Below are positions 7,123 through 14,182 of a stretch of DNA of 20,137 nucleotides, one piece after another. Position numbers and translations under genes: made by a program. This DNA comes from Deltaproteobacteria bacterium (GTDB taxonomy: Bacteria; Desulfobacterota; DSM-4660; Desulfatiglandales; HGW-15), in NCBI GenBank assembly GCA_019308985.1, contig JAFDHB010000051.1, positions 1-20,137 on the forward strand, read 5' to 3'. Each line of letters opens with the position of its first letter. Within the stretch, counting starts at the first letter, position 1. Below the pieces are notes generated by a model. It did no database searches and was not told where the DNA came from. It worked only from the letters and a program-made list of their open reading frames with translations.

Positions 7123-9332
7123 TGACTATGAAAACATCCATTTCACGCCGTGAGTTTCTGAAAGGGTCCTTGGCGGCAACGGGACTCACCGTAGCCGTCT
7201 CGGTGACACCCTTTGGCTATAAGCTCCTGAACGCTTCTATGAAAAAGGGGGGTATGTCCGGCTTCAAGCCCGACGTGTGGTTCCAGATAACCCCTGACAA
7301 CCTGGTCACCATCTGGTTGCCCAGCTCTGAGATGGGCCAAGGTGCTCGCACGGCCCTGCCGATGATAGTGGCAGACGAGCTGGAGGCTGACTGGGGCCAG
7401 GTGAGGATCATTCAGGCACCGGCAGCAGATGAATTCAAGAACCCGATCCTGCACAATCAGTTGACGGTTGCAAGTGCTGCTTGCAGGGGGTACTACGAGC
7501 CCTTGCGTAAGGCAGGAGCGGCAGGCCGTGCCATGCTCATAAAAGCCGCTGCATCCATGTGGAAGGTGCCTGAGAGTGAATGCGAGGCATTCAAGGGCAC
7601 CATCAGGCATAAGAGGCTGGTCAAAAGTGCCACATACGGCCAGTTGTGCATGAGGGCAGCCAAACTCCGGGTCCCCGAGGATCCACCCCTCAAGAAAAAG
7701 GCCCAGTTCAGGTATATTGGAAAGCCTATGCCCCGGGTTGACATACCTGAAAAGGTACAGGGTACGGCCGTGTTTGGCCAGGACGTTGACCTCCCCGACA
7801 TGCTCTATGCCGTGCTCGCACGACCGCCCGCATACGGTGCAAAACCCCTTTCCTATGACCAGAAGGCGGCCGAAAGTATAAAAGGGGTAAAGAAGATCGT
7901 GCCGATACCCCGAGGTCTGGTCGTTTGTGCCGAGAGCATAGACGCGGCACTCAAAGGTCGTGATGCCCTGAATGTGACATGGAGCAAGGGATCCCATCCC
8001 GACATGGACACGGAAGCTGTAGAGGCGAGTCTCAAGGGAGACCTCGACAAGCCCGGTGCAAAGGTGACTACCAGGGGCGACGTCACTAGGGCAATCAGCC
8101 AAGCCTACAAAAAACACCAGGCGATTTACTATGTTCCCCCTGTCGCCCATGCCACCATGGAACCCATGAACTGTACGGCTCATGTCCAAACAGACCGGTG
8201 CGATGTATGGGCCCCGACCCAGGGCCAGACAGTATCCCAGATGGTCGCGGCCAATCTTTCGGGCCTTCCGACTGACAAGGTATTTATCCACACCACCTAC
8301 CTGGGATGCGGCCTCGGGAGGAGGGCACAGCCTGATTTTGTGATAGAGGCCGTTTTGGCATCAAAGGCGGTCGGAAAACCTGTCAAGGTGATCTGGACAA
8401 GGGAGGAGGATATCAAGTACGACTTTTTCCGTGCAGCCGCAGCTCATCGTATCGACGCAGGCATTGACAGACGGGGCAAGGTGACCGGCTGGTCCCACAA
8501 GCTCTCGAGCCTCTCGATCCTCAAGTCCATTCGGCCCGAGGCACTCAAGAAAGGGATCGACGGTTATGTCCTGTGGGGCCTCTGGGATCCTCCCAGGTCA
8601 CCTGCAAAGAGCAATATTACTTACAACTTCCCCAATTTCTATGTGGAGTTGGTCCTATCAGATCTGCCCGTGCCTGCTGCACCATGGCGGTCCGTCCAAA
8701 ACGCGCCCAACGCCTTCGTCATCGAGTCCTTCGTCGATGAATTAGCTCACCTGGCCGGAAAAGATCCCCTGGAATTCCGCCTCCAGAACCTCAGGGACAA
8801 CCGCCGGGCCAGGAGGGTACTTGAGACAGTGGCGGAAAAGGCCGGGTGGGGCAAACCAATTCCCACAGGCCAGGGGCGGGGCATTGCCCAGCATTCCTGC
8901 TTCGGAACTTACGTGGCCCAGGTAGCCGACGTGTCCGTGGATCAGAACACCGGTAAGATAAAGGTCCACAGGATTGTGGCGGCCGTCGATTGCGGTCAGG
9001 CGGTAAATCCGGATGCCCTCACTGCACAGATAGAGGGCGCTGTTACCCTCGCCTTGAGCACCACACTGAAAGAGGAGGTCCAGTTCGCCGATGGTGGTGT
9101 GGCATCTGAGAACTTCGAGGACTATGACATCCTCAGGATGAGTGAAACTCCGGATATAGAGGTCCATATCGTGGATAGCAACGATAAGATCGGCGGGATA
9201 GGAGAGCCCGGTGTGCCTCCCACCGCCCCTGCCGTGGCCAATGCCGTGTTCAATGCGGCCGGTGTGCGCTTCAGGCGCATCCCCTTGACGCCGCAAAGGG
9301 TACTTGCGGGCCTCAGGGGTGAACAGGTCTGA
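7122..9332 (+). CDS. Molybdenum hydroxylase large subunit, Tat-exported (IorB type)
   Basis: The molybdopterin-binding catalytic subunit of a xanthine-dehydrogenase-family enzyme, 736 residues. A Tat signal, SRREFLKG (twin arginines 9 and 10) followed by a hydrophobic stretch, indicates folded export to the periplasm, as in IorB and related aldehyde oxidoreductases. Later landmarks are the aldehyde-oxidase a/b hammerhead entry PRVDIPEKVQGTAVFGQDV, PVAHATMEPMNCTA, YLGCGLGRRAQPDFVIEA, AAPWRSVQNAPNAFVIESF with DELAHLAGKDPLEFRL, and GGIGEPGVPPTAPAVANA with the likely catalytic base E695. ATG 7122 overlaps the small-subunit stop and follows AAGGAGGGG; ATG 7128 is an alternative. There is no fused cytochrome or FAD domain, so electrons probably go to a membrane or periplasmic carrier encoded elsewhere. 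The substrate (N-heterocycle, aldehyde or other) is unknown. Confidence 0.93.
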   Translation: MTMKTSISRREFLKGSLAATGLTVAVSVTPFGYKLLNASMKKGGMSGFKPDVWFQITPDNLVTIWLPSSEMGQGARTALPMIVADELEADWGQVRIIQAPAADEFKNPILHNQLTVASAACRGYYEPLRKAGAAGRAMLIKAAASMWKVPESECEAFKGTIRHKRLVKSATYGQLCMRAAKLRVPEDPPLKKKAQFRYIGKPMPRVDIPEKVQGTAVFGQDVDLPDMLYAVLARPPAYGAKPLSYDQKAAESIKGVKKIVPIPRGLVVCAESIDAALKGRDALNVTWSKGSHPDMDTEAVEASLKGDLDKPGAKVTTRGDVTRAISQAYKKHQAIYYVPPVAHATMEPMNCTAHVQTDRCDVWAPTQGQTVSQMVAANLSGLPTDKVFIHTTYLGCGLGRRAQPDFVIEAVLASKAVGKPVKVIWTREEDIKYDFFRAAAAHRIDAGIDRRGKVTGWSHKLSSLSILKSIRPEALKKGIDGYVLWGLWDPPRSPAKSNITYNFPNFYVELVLSDLPVPAAPWRSVQNAPNAFVIESFVDELAHLAGKDPLEFRLQNLRDNRRARRVLETVAEKAGWGKPIPTGQGRGIAQHSCFGTYVAQVADVSVDQNTGKIKVHRIVAAVDCGQAVNPDALTAQIEGAVTLALSTTLKEEVQFADGGVASENFEDYDILRMSETPDIEVHIVDSNDKIGGIGEPGVPPTAPAVANAVFNAAGVRFRRIPLTPQRVLAGLRGEQV

Positions 9333-9360
9333 CAATATTACCGGGACATCGAAGGAAAAT

Positions 9361-9395
9361 GGGGCGTCCTGACAATGTGACGTCCCCTTTTTTTT
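9361..9395 (+). terminator. Rho-independent terminator after hydroxylase operon
   Basis: GGGGCGTC (9361-9368) pairs with GACGTCCCC (9379-9387) with one bulged T, a 10-base loop, then eight thymines (9388-9395). It starts 28 bases after the large-subunit stop and would end the two-gene operon. The facing - strand gene ends at 9497. Confidence 0.85.
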
Positions 9396-9496
9396 ACCTG
9401 GAGAAGGGAAACGCCTTAAAACGGATTTTTCAACGATCTCAATATCAGCGAAGAATCCCGGCCTTCTGGGCAACGGCCCTTAGATATTCGTTCCCT

Positions 9497-10393
9497 TCAG
9501 ATGAGTACATCCTTATCCCACCCTAGCTTGATTAGCTCAATCCTGTCCGGGTTGCTGTTACCCAGCTTGAACTTCCTATCTGCTGCAACTATGTGGATCG
9601 GCGGGGGGCTTATGGGACTCCTTTCCCCGAAAAAGTCATCTCGTTTTGCCTGGATAATTCTAGCCCCGGTTGCATCTGCCGCAACAGGGTCCCGACTCAC
9701 TATCAATCCGCAATAGGGCCAGGTGTATTTTCTGCTGAAATGATGAGGTCCTATGCCATGGAACAGGGGGGTCAGCATCACCAAGATGTTGAGACGTGTC
9801 TTGCCTTTTATGTTGGACTTTCTCCATATGGCGCCGAGGTTCTCGCAGGCATTGCCGTGATACCTGAACGGCCAGGATACAAACATGATGTAGTTCTTTA
9901 TGAGTGTCCCAAGGCCTGACCAGTGATGGGTACGCATGGGCCGGACATTTATCAATACCGTGGATTGCTGAAACACGGGGTTTCCCCGAACCCCCCTATC
10001 ATCAAAGGATATATTGTGCTCCCTGACCCCGGTTTCCGTCAATCTTTCGAGAATCGCCGACTCCAGCTCCCTGGGAGTGGGCAGGTAGTACCAGACGTTA
10101 CTCTTCACTCCAACGATATCCTTCGCTCCTGCCACATTCCTCCAGGCCGAGAGGGAATCGCCATTATCAAAAAGTGCTTTTACCGCCATGTCCAGCATTG
10201 ACAACAATCGGTCTTCTCTCGGCCTACCGTCCTCATCCAGTACTTCTTCATCTCTGATCAGCACCACCCTGCTCATTGGGGCCTTTCCTGCTCGCGCGTC
10301 GCTCACCAGCGGGAGCCCCATGAGTCCTCCCACTGCCAGGTAAGAGCCGGTGCGCATAAAATCACGCCTGGTAATGGTCCTCTTTTCAATCAT
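9497..10393 (-). CDS. Tat-exported DUF362 domain protein
   Basis: A 298-residue protein with an N-terminal Tat signal (ITRRDFMRTGSYLAVGG, twin arginines 9 and 10; likely cleavage after DARA), so it is probably periplasmic. The mature part matches DUF362 by memory: SRVVLIRDEEV with MAVKALFDNGDS, DIVGVKSNVW, VLINVRPMRTHHWSGLGTLI, KNYIMFVSW and IVSRDPVAADATGARII. DUF362 has no settled biochemical function. Some members are joined to ferredoxin domains, but no Cys-rich cluster motif is seen here. ATG 10393 lies in the last codons of the DUF6599 gene (ATGATTGA, 8-base overlap), giving a standard short Tat leader. An upstream in-frame start at 10426 would add 11 charged residues and is less likely. 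It forms a coupled pair with the preceding gene. Confidence 0.8.
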   Translation of the reverse strand: MIEKRTITRRDFMRTGSYLAVGGLMGLPLVSDARAGKAPMSRVVLIRDEEVLDEDGRPREDRLLSMLDMAVKALFDNGDSLSAWRNVAGAKDIVGVKSNVWYYLPTPRELESAILERLTETGVREHNISFDDRGVRGNPVFQQSTVLINVRPMRTHHWSGLGTLIKNYIMFVSWPFRYHGNACENLGAIWRKSNIKGKTRLNILVMLTPLFHGIGPHHFSRKYTWPYCGLIVSRDPVAADATGARIIQAKRDDFFGERSPISPPPIHIVAADRKFKLGNSNPDRIELIKLGWDKDVLI

Positions 10394-11339
10394 GGCTTCT
10401 TTCTCCCTGCCCTTGCCCACGGGCAAGCTCCCCGACCTCGTTTAACAGGTATTCGGCCAGTGACGGGGAGTCGGCCTCCAGGACAAAGATCAGTGTCCTG
10501 CCTGTTGATACTGACCCTGCCCACATTCCGGTTTCGACCCTCACGATCCCGTTGGGTCCGGCCTCTGGCAAGTAGCTTGTGAGGAGGCTTTCGTGCGCCC
10601 TTAAGGCCTTCTCACGGGTCGGATATAGGACTATGAGGACTTTCGACCTTTGTCCCTCTCTCTCGTAATCGGCGAGTACGGCCTCTGTGTCGTCTCCCAG
10701 GAAAAGGATATTCTCATCTGCCAGGTAGTAATGGTAGTTGAGGATGGCAGGATCGCGGAAATAGCGGATACTCCTTGGCCTCAGCCCCTTCGCCGGAAGA
10801 AGTGAAAGGATACGCGGTTTGGAGCCCTCATTCTTGATAAGGGATGCTACAATATTACCCAGTTCTACTACGGCCCTCTTCGAGGAACTAGTTTCCTCCT
10901 CCGGATAAATGGAGATGAAATACCTGTCCTTCCAGAATCTCAGCCATCCATACCTGTAAAGGGCCCCCTGCCCTATCTCCAGTTCTTCCCCGTCCTGGTC
11001 ATGGGTAAAGACCCCAAAGGCATTTTCAGGGGCCCCCATGTCGAAGATGTCCATTATGATATCCGGGTTCCCGGTCTTTGCATAACGTCGCGACAGGCAA
11101 TATTGCATGTCATAGGCCCTGTAGACTTCGGCTGCCCCGTCTATGTAATCAAAGATCGTCCTGCTGTCGAAGATTTGATCCTTTGGTTGAGCCTTCCACC
11201 CCAGGATTTCATGTGGCAGGCCCTTCTGCAAAACAGCCAAAGAGCCGGCAAGACATGGCTCTTGCCCCAAAATCAATGACATGGCTACCATTATGATGAC
11301 CCAGGTATATGAAAACACTCTGTTATGATTCCATCCCAT
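10386..11339 (-). CDS. Exported DUF6599 family protein
   Basis: A 317-residue protein with an N-terminal hydrophobic signal (about residues 9-31, TWVIIMVAMSLILGQ), probably exported. The hallmark DUF6599 segment is TIFDYIDGAAEVYRAY followed by DMQYCLSRRY (about 61-86); later parts are MDIFDMGAPENAFGVFTHDQ and RFWKDRYFISIYPEE. The family has no known activity. EPC at the end of the signal does not make a good lipobox, so I favour Sec cleavage after a small residue over lipidation. The stop overlaps the start of the DUF362 gene by 8 bases, so the two exported proteins are probably made together and may act together. No promoter was identified between this gene and the repeat region upstream of it. 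Confidence 0.8.
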   Translation of the reverse strand: MGWNHNRVFSYTWVIIMVAMSLILGQEPCLAGSLAVLQKGLPHEILGWKAQPKDQIFDSRTIFDYIDGAAEVYRAYDMQYCLSRRYAKTGNPDIIMDIFDMGAPENAFGVFTHDQDGEELEIGQGALYRYGWLRFWKDRYFISIYPEEETSSSKRAVVELGNIVASLIKNEGSKPRILSLLPAKGLRPRSIRYFRDPAILNYHYYLADENILFLGDDTEAVLADYEREGQRSKVLIVLYPTREKALRAHESLLTSYLPEAGPNGIVRVETGMWAGSVSTGRTLIFVLEADSPSLAEYLLNEVGELARGQGQGERSHD

Positions 11340-11612
11340 GACGGTCTCTAGGACCTCAAACGACTCGATCTATGATATTCCACCAAATTACGGTAATCCA
11401 GCCACTTTTTTGGGGTTAGGCAACCCCATTGCCATCATCGCGCCCAGGAAGCTCGCTCCTGCAACGAAACGACGCATCTCATCCCTGTAGGAACAAGGTC
11501 CTCCTTGTTCTCATCTTTGGAGCAAGGCGACCGTGTCGCTGTTCCTCTCTTTGGAGCAAGACAACCCTGTCTACCCGGCAGCGCCTCCTCGGCCCAGGTG
11601 CTCCTTATCAGG
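11340..11612. other. Intergenic region with hairpin repeats
   Basis: No gene is supported here. It lies between the metallophosphoesterase stop and the DUF6599 start, both on the - strand. It has a perfect hairpin GGGGTT (11412-11417) with AACCCC (11422-11427), and the repeat array at 11491-11571. Open frames through it are repeat-derived and show no family signature. Confidence 0.6.
11491..11571. repeat. Tandem hairpin repeat array
   Basis: Three related units follow one another. Unit 1 is a perfect hairpin, GAACAAGG (11491-11498) with CCTTGTTC (11503-11510). Units 2 and 3 both begin CTTTGGAGCAAG (11515-11526 and 11549-11560). In unit 2, GGCGAC (11526-11531) faces GTCGCT (11535-11540) around CGT, five pairs (GCGAC/GTCGC). 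In unit 3, AGACA (11559-11564 region) faces TGTCT (11568-11572 region). Each unit keeps a hairpin although the stem sequences differ. A further diverged copy is at 13311-13346. Spacing and unit length are irregular, so this is not a CRISPR array. Confidence 0.65.
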
Positions 11613-12098
11613 CTACACGTCCATGATTTCAGCCTTCCTTGTACTCGTATCGTACATGGCAAAGGTGCTCCTGCCGAATCGCCCCATTACCTCGCCGGGA
11701 TTGATCAGGAGGGATTTTCCTTCTTGCTTGATATTCGGCGTGTGGTCATGGCCGTAAAACACTGTGGCATAAGTCCCGGACTCTGCAACAGGCCCTGCTA
11801 TCTGGGGATAGTGGGTAATGGCAATCTTGGATCCGTCCAGTTCAACCTCCCCGAAATCCCCGTGCAAGATAACATGCCCCCCGTTGCCTGCGTTTCTAGT
11901 CAGGAGCCACTTGTCACCGTCGTTATTCCCCCACACTACATGGATCCGGCCTTTGAAACCCTCGGCGATTTGCTTCAGGGTGAAGGGCGCGCAGAAATCA
12001 CCACAGAAAATAAGCACCTCGGCTTGGGCTGCCAGCTTGAGGGCCGTCTCCAGCTTCCAGATGTTGTCATGTATGTCAGACATTGCAGCAACCAGCAT
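11613..12098 (-). CDS. YfcE/MJ0936-type metallophosphoesterase
   Basis: A 161-residue calcineurin-like phosphodiesterase of the small single-domain YfcE/MJ0936 class. The metal-binding motifs are complete and in order: SDIHDN (D8, H10), FCGDF (D34), GNND (N59, D60), THYP (H96) and GHDHT (H117, H119), followed by the family's NPGE near residue 133. Such enzymes hydrolyse phosphodiesters in vitro (for example 2',3'-cAMP or model substrates); the physiological substrate is usually unknown. It is cytosolic, with no signal peptide. ATG 12098 has a good Shine-Dalgarno, GGGAGGT, 7 bases upstream. It is the first gene of the - strand group, but the 273-base gap after it makes cotranscription with DUF6599 uncertain. 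Confidence 0.93.
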   Translation of the reverse strand: MLVAAMSDIHDNIWKLETALKLAAQAEVLIFCGDFCAPFTLKQIAEGFKGRIHVVWGNNDGDKWLLTRNAGNGGHVILHGDFGEVELDGSKIAITHYPQIAGPVAESGTYATVFYGHDHTPNIKQEGKSLLINPGEVMGRFGRSTFAMYDTSTRKAEIMDV

Positions 12099-12483
12099 CT
12101 TGCCACCTCCCTCGCGGAATGTTTTCCTTACCCGTTTTCATGGATTCAGAGTTGTCCAATCCTGATTAATGATTTGAACTACCCATGATTTTTTACTATA
12201 TACCATCCCTGGTGTGCAAGGAAATCAATGCGTTAAACCCTGATTCAACCCGAATTTCGCAAGGCTCTTAGGTAGTGGATCGTTTACGATCCCAAATTCT
12301 TCATAATATTGACTACTTGTAGGCCTAAAGGCTCCCCTACCCTCGAAAATCAATTCACTAAAAAGGTGAATAGAAAAGATCAAAAAGGGTTTGCAATTCT
12401 GGGTTTTGCCCCAACCCTTGCGAACTTCGGGTTCAATGATTCTGCTGCCCCCTTTACCCAGCGGAACGGGATCACTTCTATGA
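12099..12483. other. Intergenic, no gene recognised
   Basis: This stretch separates the metallophosphoesterase start from the dehydrogenase remnant. Both strands contain open frames of 75-139 codons, but they show no motif and run across the remnant. It should hold the metallophosphoesterase promoter on the - strand; no clear -35/-10 pair was found. Confidence 0.5.
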
Positions 12484-12663
12484 GAATCCCCTCCCGAAGA
12501 TCCGGAAACACCCGTTATGGTCGCAGGCGACCCTGAAAGGAAAAACCTCGCTGAACGCCGCGAAAAGGGTGTTCCCATGCCCGACGCAGCCTGGGAAGAC
12601 ATACTCCAGGCCGCCGAATCAGTGGGAATCTCCAGGGACCACATAAGGTCCCTCGTCTCCTAG
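12484..12663 (+). pseudogene. C-terminal remnant of Ldh-family dehydrogenase
   Basis: One + strand frame reads 59 codons to TAG (12661-12663) and gives ESPPEDPETPVMVAGDPERK, then residues that include LAERREKGVPMPDAAW. This matches, from memory, the C-terminal end of the Ldh family of NAD(P)-dependent malate/L-lactate/ureidoglycolate dehydrogenases, where a V-x-V-P-G-(E/D)-P-E segment is followed by A-x-R-R-x-x-G-(I/V)-P-(I/L/M)-P and a Trp. The family is normally about 330-360 residues, so over 80 percent is missing. An in-frame TGA (12481-12483) lies just before the readable part, there is no start, and I see no family similarity further upstream. The longer - strand open frame here is its shadow. 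Confidence 0.5.
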
Positions 12664-12838
12664 CTGCTCGACCTCGTGTCCCTCGGCTCTGTCAGGATTT
12701 CCTAAGGGTTAGTGATTCTCTTAACCTGGTGGATGGTTCGGCGTCTCGTCACCGCTTTCATTCCCGTAGGCCACAAAGGGCATTTCCGCCTCACTCCAAC
12801 GGAGTTCAGGTTATTGTGGGAAAGGCAAATATAATTTG

Positions 12839-12867
12839 TTGACAAATTCAATATGCTTTTTCATAAT
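12839..12867 (+). promoter_or_regulatory. Near-consensus sigma-70 promoter
   Basis: TTGACA (12839-12844), a 17-base spacer, then CATAAT (12862-12867): 11 of 12 consensus bases at optimal spacing. Transcription would begin near 12874 on the + strand, about 640 bases before the precursor-like gene at 13511. No other + strand gene lies between, so it is the best visible promoter for the cluster. Confidence 0.6.
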
Positions 12868-13310
12868 GAATTTTGGATTTTCAGTATCGAGCTTGTATTA
12901 GCATGGAAGACTTGCTTAAATTGTTTCCGTGTTTGAAGTTTTGATATCAAAATAGAACCAGCCTTTCCATTATTTGCCTCACGGGCCTTTGAAAATTGCC
13001 CGATTTTGTTCTTTCGAGTCAAAACCCGAAACCCTAATGGGCTAAAGAGGAGGGTTTTTCGAAGGAATCACGCAACAAATGGAAACCTTTCCATCTATCC
13101 TGTCTGTTAGGCACCTGCCCTTCAGATAACTTGGTCCTAGGTAGGATGGTATTGAGTGCCGGCTCGAACGTAGGGCACAGAAGCAAGCCAAAGTATCTTT
13201 TTTACAACCTGGTTTACGCGAAAGCCTCTCAAGATGAGAGCTTTGCATAACCCTTCAAGAATTGTTAATGCACGAATCGATATGCATAAACACTGCGCAA
13301 TTTCATCTTG

Positions 13311-13346
13311 TTTTGGAGTGAGGCAACCATGTTGCCGTCCCCAAAA
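13311..13346. repeat. Diverged copy of hairpin repeat
   Basis: TTTTGGAGTGAGGCAACC and following bases align with the repeat unit at 11515-11545. The inner stem is GGCAAC (13322-13327) with GTTGCC (13331-13336) around CAT. The unit at 11526-11540 has GGCGAC facing GTCGCT around CGT, so the changes are matched on both sides. Outer arms TTTTGG (13311-13316) and CCAAAA (13341-13346) also pair. Confidence 0.6.
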
Positions 13347-13510
13347 TGGGTTTTGCAAACGTCTCAAGAGATAGCAGGACTCGTACCTTTGTTCTATTCG
13401 TGATTCAAGGCCCTTGAGCCGAACGCAGACTGAGAGGGACAAAAGAATATGCGGGGAAAAGCATGGATTCATTGGGTGGCGTAGTCACGTTGGAAAGGGG
13501 GTGATTCACC

Positions 13511-13753
13511 TTGAAACAAGACTGTAAGGAGATTCCGGAAGTGGGTACCGCAGATATCAAAAAGTTCGTGAAACTGATGCGAGTTGCTGAGCCGCGTCTG
13601 CGTAAGATCTACGCCTCGCCGGAGATTGAAAGCAAGATCGCATCAGAAATAAACAGCATGGTAGGAAGAGACATAGTGAACAGGGCGGACTGCGGTGGCG
13701 ACCTGGTGGCGGTTATCGTCATTGTGGATGTCGCTGCACCTGCACCTGGATGA
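13511..13753 (+). CDS. Putative RiPP precursor peptide
   Basis: An 80-residue protein with no family I recognise. Residues 12-59 are charged and probably helical (TADIKKFVKLMRVAEPRLRK and so on), as expected of a leader peptide. Then comes CGG (61-63) and a 17-residue hydrophobic tail, DLVAVIVIVDVAAPAPG, with valine at 66, 68, 70, 72 and 74. The Gly-Gly is a plausible cleavage site. The only cysteines are C5 and C61, so a sactipeptide- or ranthipeptide-type Cys-rich core is unlikely. The TTG start is well supported: GGGGGTGA lies 6 bases upstream and an in-frame TGA (13502-13504) excludes a longer form. It is followed on the same strand by a PqqD-like protein and three radical SAM genes. The precursor role is inferred from context and shape. 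Confidence 0.65.
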   Translation: MKQDCKEIPEVGTADIKKFVKLMRVAEPRLRKIYASPEIESKIASEINSMVGRDIVNRADCGGDLVAVIVIVDVAAPAPG

Positions 13754-13864
13754 TTTCCTGTAACCTGAAAATCCCTATTTGACACGAATCTGATTGACAG
13801 TGCTTTTCCCCTATCTTTCATTGCCCTCAATTCTCACATTAGTCCTTTTGGGAGAACCGGATCT

Positions 13865-14182
13865 ATGAGTTTCACCACTGGTAGTAAGCAGTTGAGCCGA
13901 TCACCTCAGGATGACTACGTACCAATAATCACGTGTTTCTTTTGGAAGTATGACTCCGAGCGCGGCCACGTTATCATCAAGAACAAGCATCGCCGGAACC
14001 AGAACCTGATCCTGGACAGGCCCTCAAGCCAGGTCTGGCTCAACATGGACGGCATGAAGACCGTATCAGAGCTCAAGGCGTTGTCATCGAAATTTGCGGA
14101 TTTTGATATGGATCCTTTTCTACACGAACTTGAGAGTTACGGCCTGATAAGCTACAAGCAGGTACTGGAGGACAACTGGTAA
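13865..14182 (+). CDS. Stand-alone PqqD-like peptide recognition protein
   Basis: A 105-residue protein resembling PqqD, the RRE (RiPP recognition element) fold that binds leader peptides and presents them to radical SAM enzymes. The C-terminal two thirds has the family pattern: NLILDRPSSQVWLNMDGMKT, then VSELKALSSKF, then an FLHELESYGLI ending (about residues 85-97), equivalent to the W-x-x-x-D-G-x-x-T-V-x-E-L and L-x-x-L-x-x-x-G-L-I signature. GGGAGA precedes the ATG by about 9 bases. It begins 111 bases after the precursor-like gene, and its TAA overlaps the ATG of the next gene by one base (TAATG), so it is translationally coupled to the first radical SAM gene. PqqD-type proteins are cytosolic. 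Confidence 0.78.
   Translation: MSFTTGSKQLSRSPQDDYVPIITCFFWKYDSERGHVIIKNKHRRNQNLILDRPSSQVWLNMDGMKTVSELKALSSKFADFDMDPFLHELESYGLISYKQVLEDNW

Larger units (their letters stand above)
12664..13510. other. Long untranslated stretch before the RiPP-like cluster
   Basis: About 850 bases without a convincing gene. It contains a near-consensus promoter (12839-12867), a possible hairpin AAACCCT/AGGGTTT followed by thymines (around 13028-13060), an 8-base inverted repeat CAAGATGA/TCATCTTG (13230-13237, 13303-13310) and a hairpin repeat copy (13311-13346). Short + strand frames exist (for example 13146-13250, 34 codons) but lack support. If the promoter serves the cluster, most of this is a long 5' leader. 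Confidence 0.5.

Noticed and set aside
11491..11571. CRISPR-like direct repeats
   Set aside because: Repeat units are few, diverged and irregularly spaced, there are no unique spacers of constant length and no cas genes.
11505..12188. 227-codon open frame on the + strand
   Set aside because: It is antisense to the metallophosphoesterase, which has all its metal ligands, and begins in repeat DNA.
12225..12644. 139-codon open frame on the - strand
   Set aside because: It has no recognisable family pattern, and its 5' half is antisense to the dehydrogenase remnant, whose match is much better.
13137..13472. 111-codon open frame on the - strand
   Set aside because: No family motif, no good ribosome binding site, and it runs through the hairpin repeat at 13311-13346; probably chance or repeat-derived.
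13779..13799. Two TTGACA boxes between precursor and PqqD-like gene
   Set aside because: Neither has a -10 box at 16-18 bases; the nearest (TATCTT at 13812) is only 12 bases from the second.
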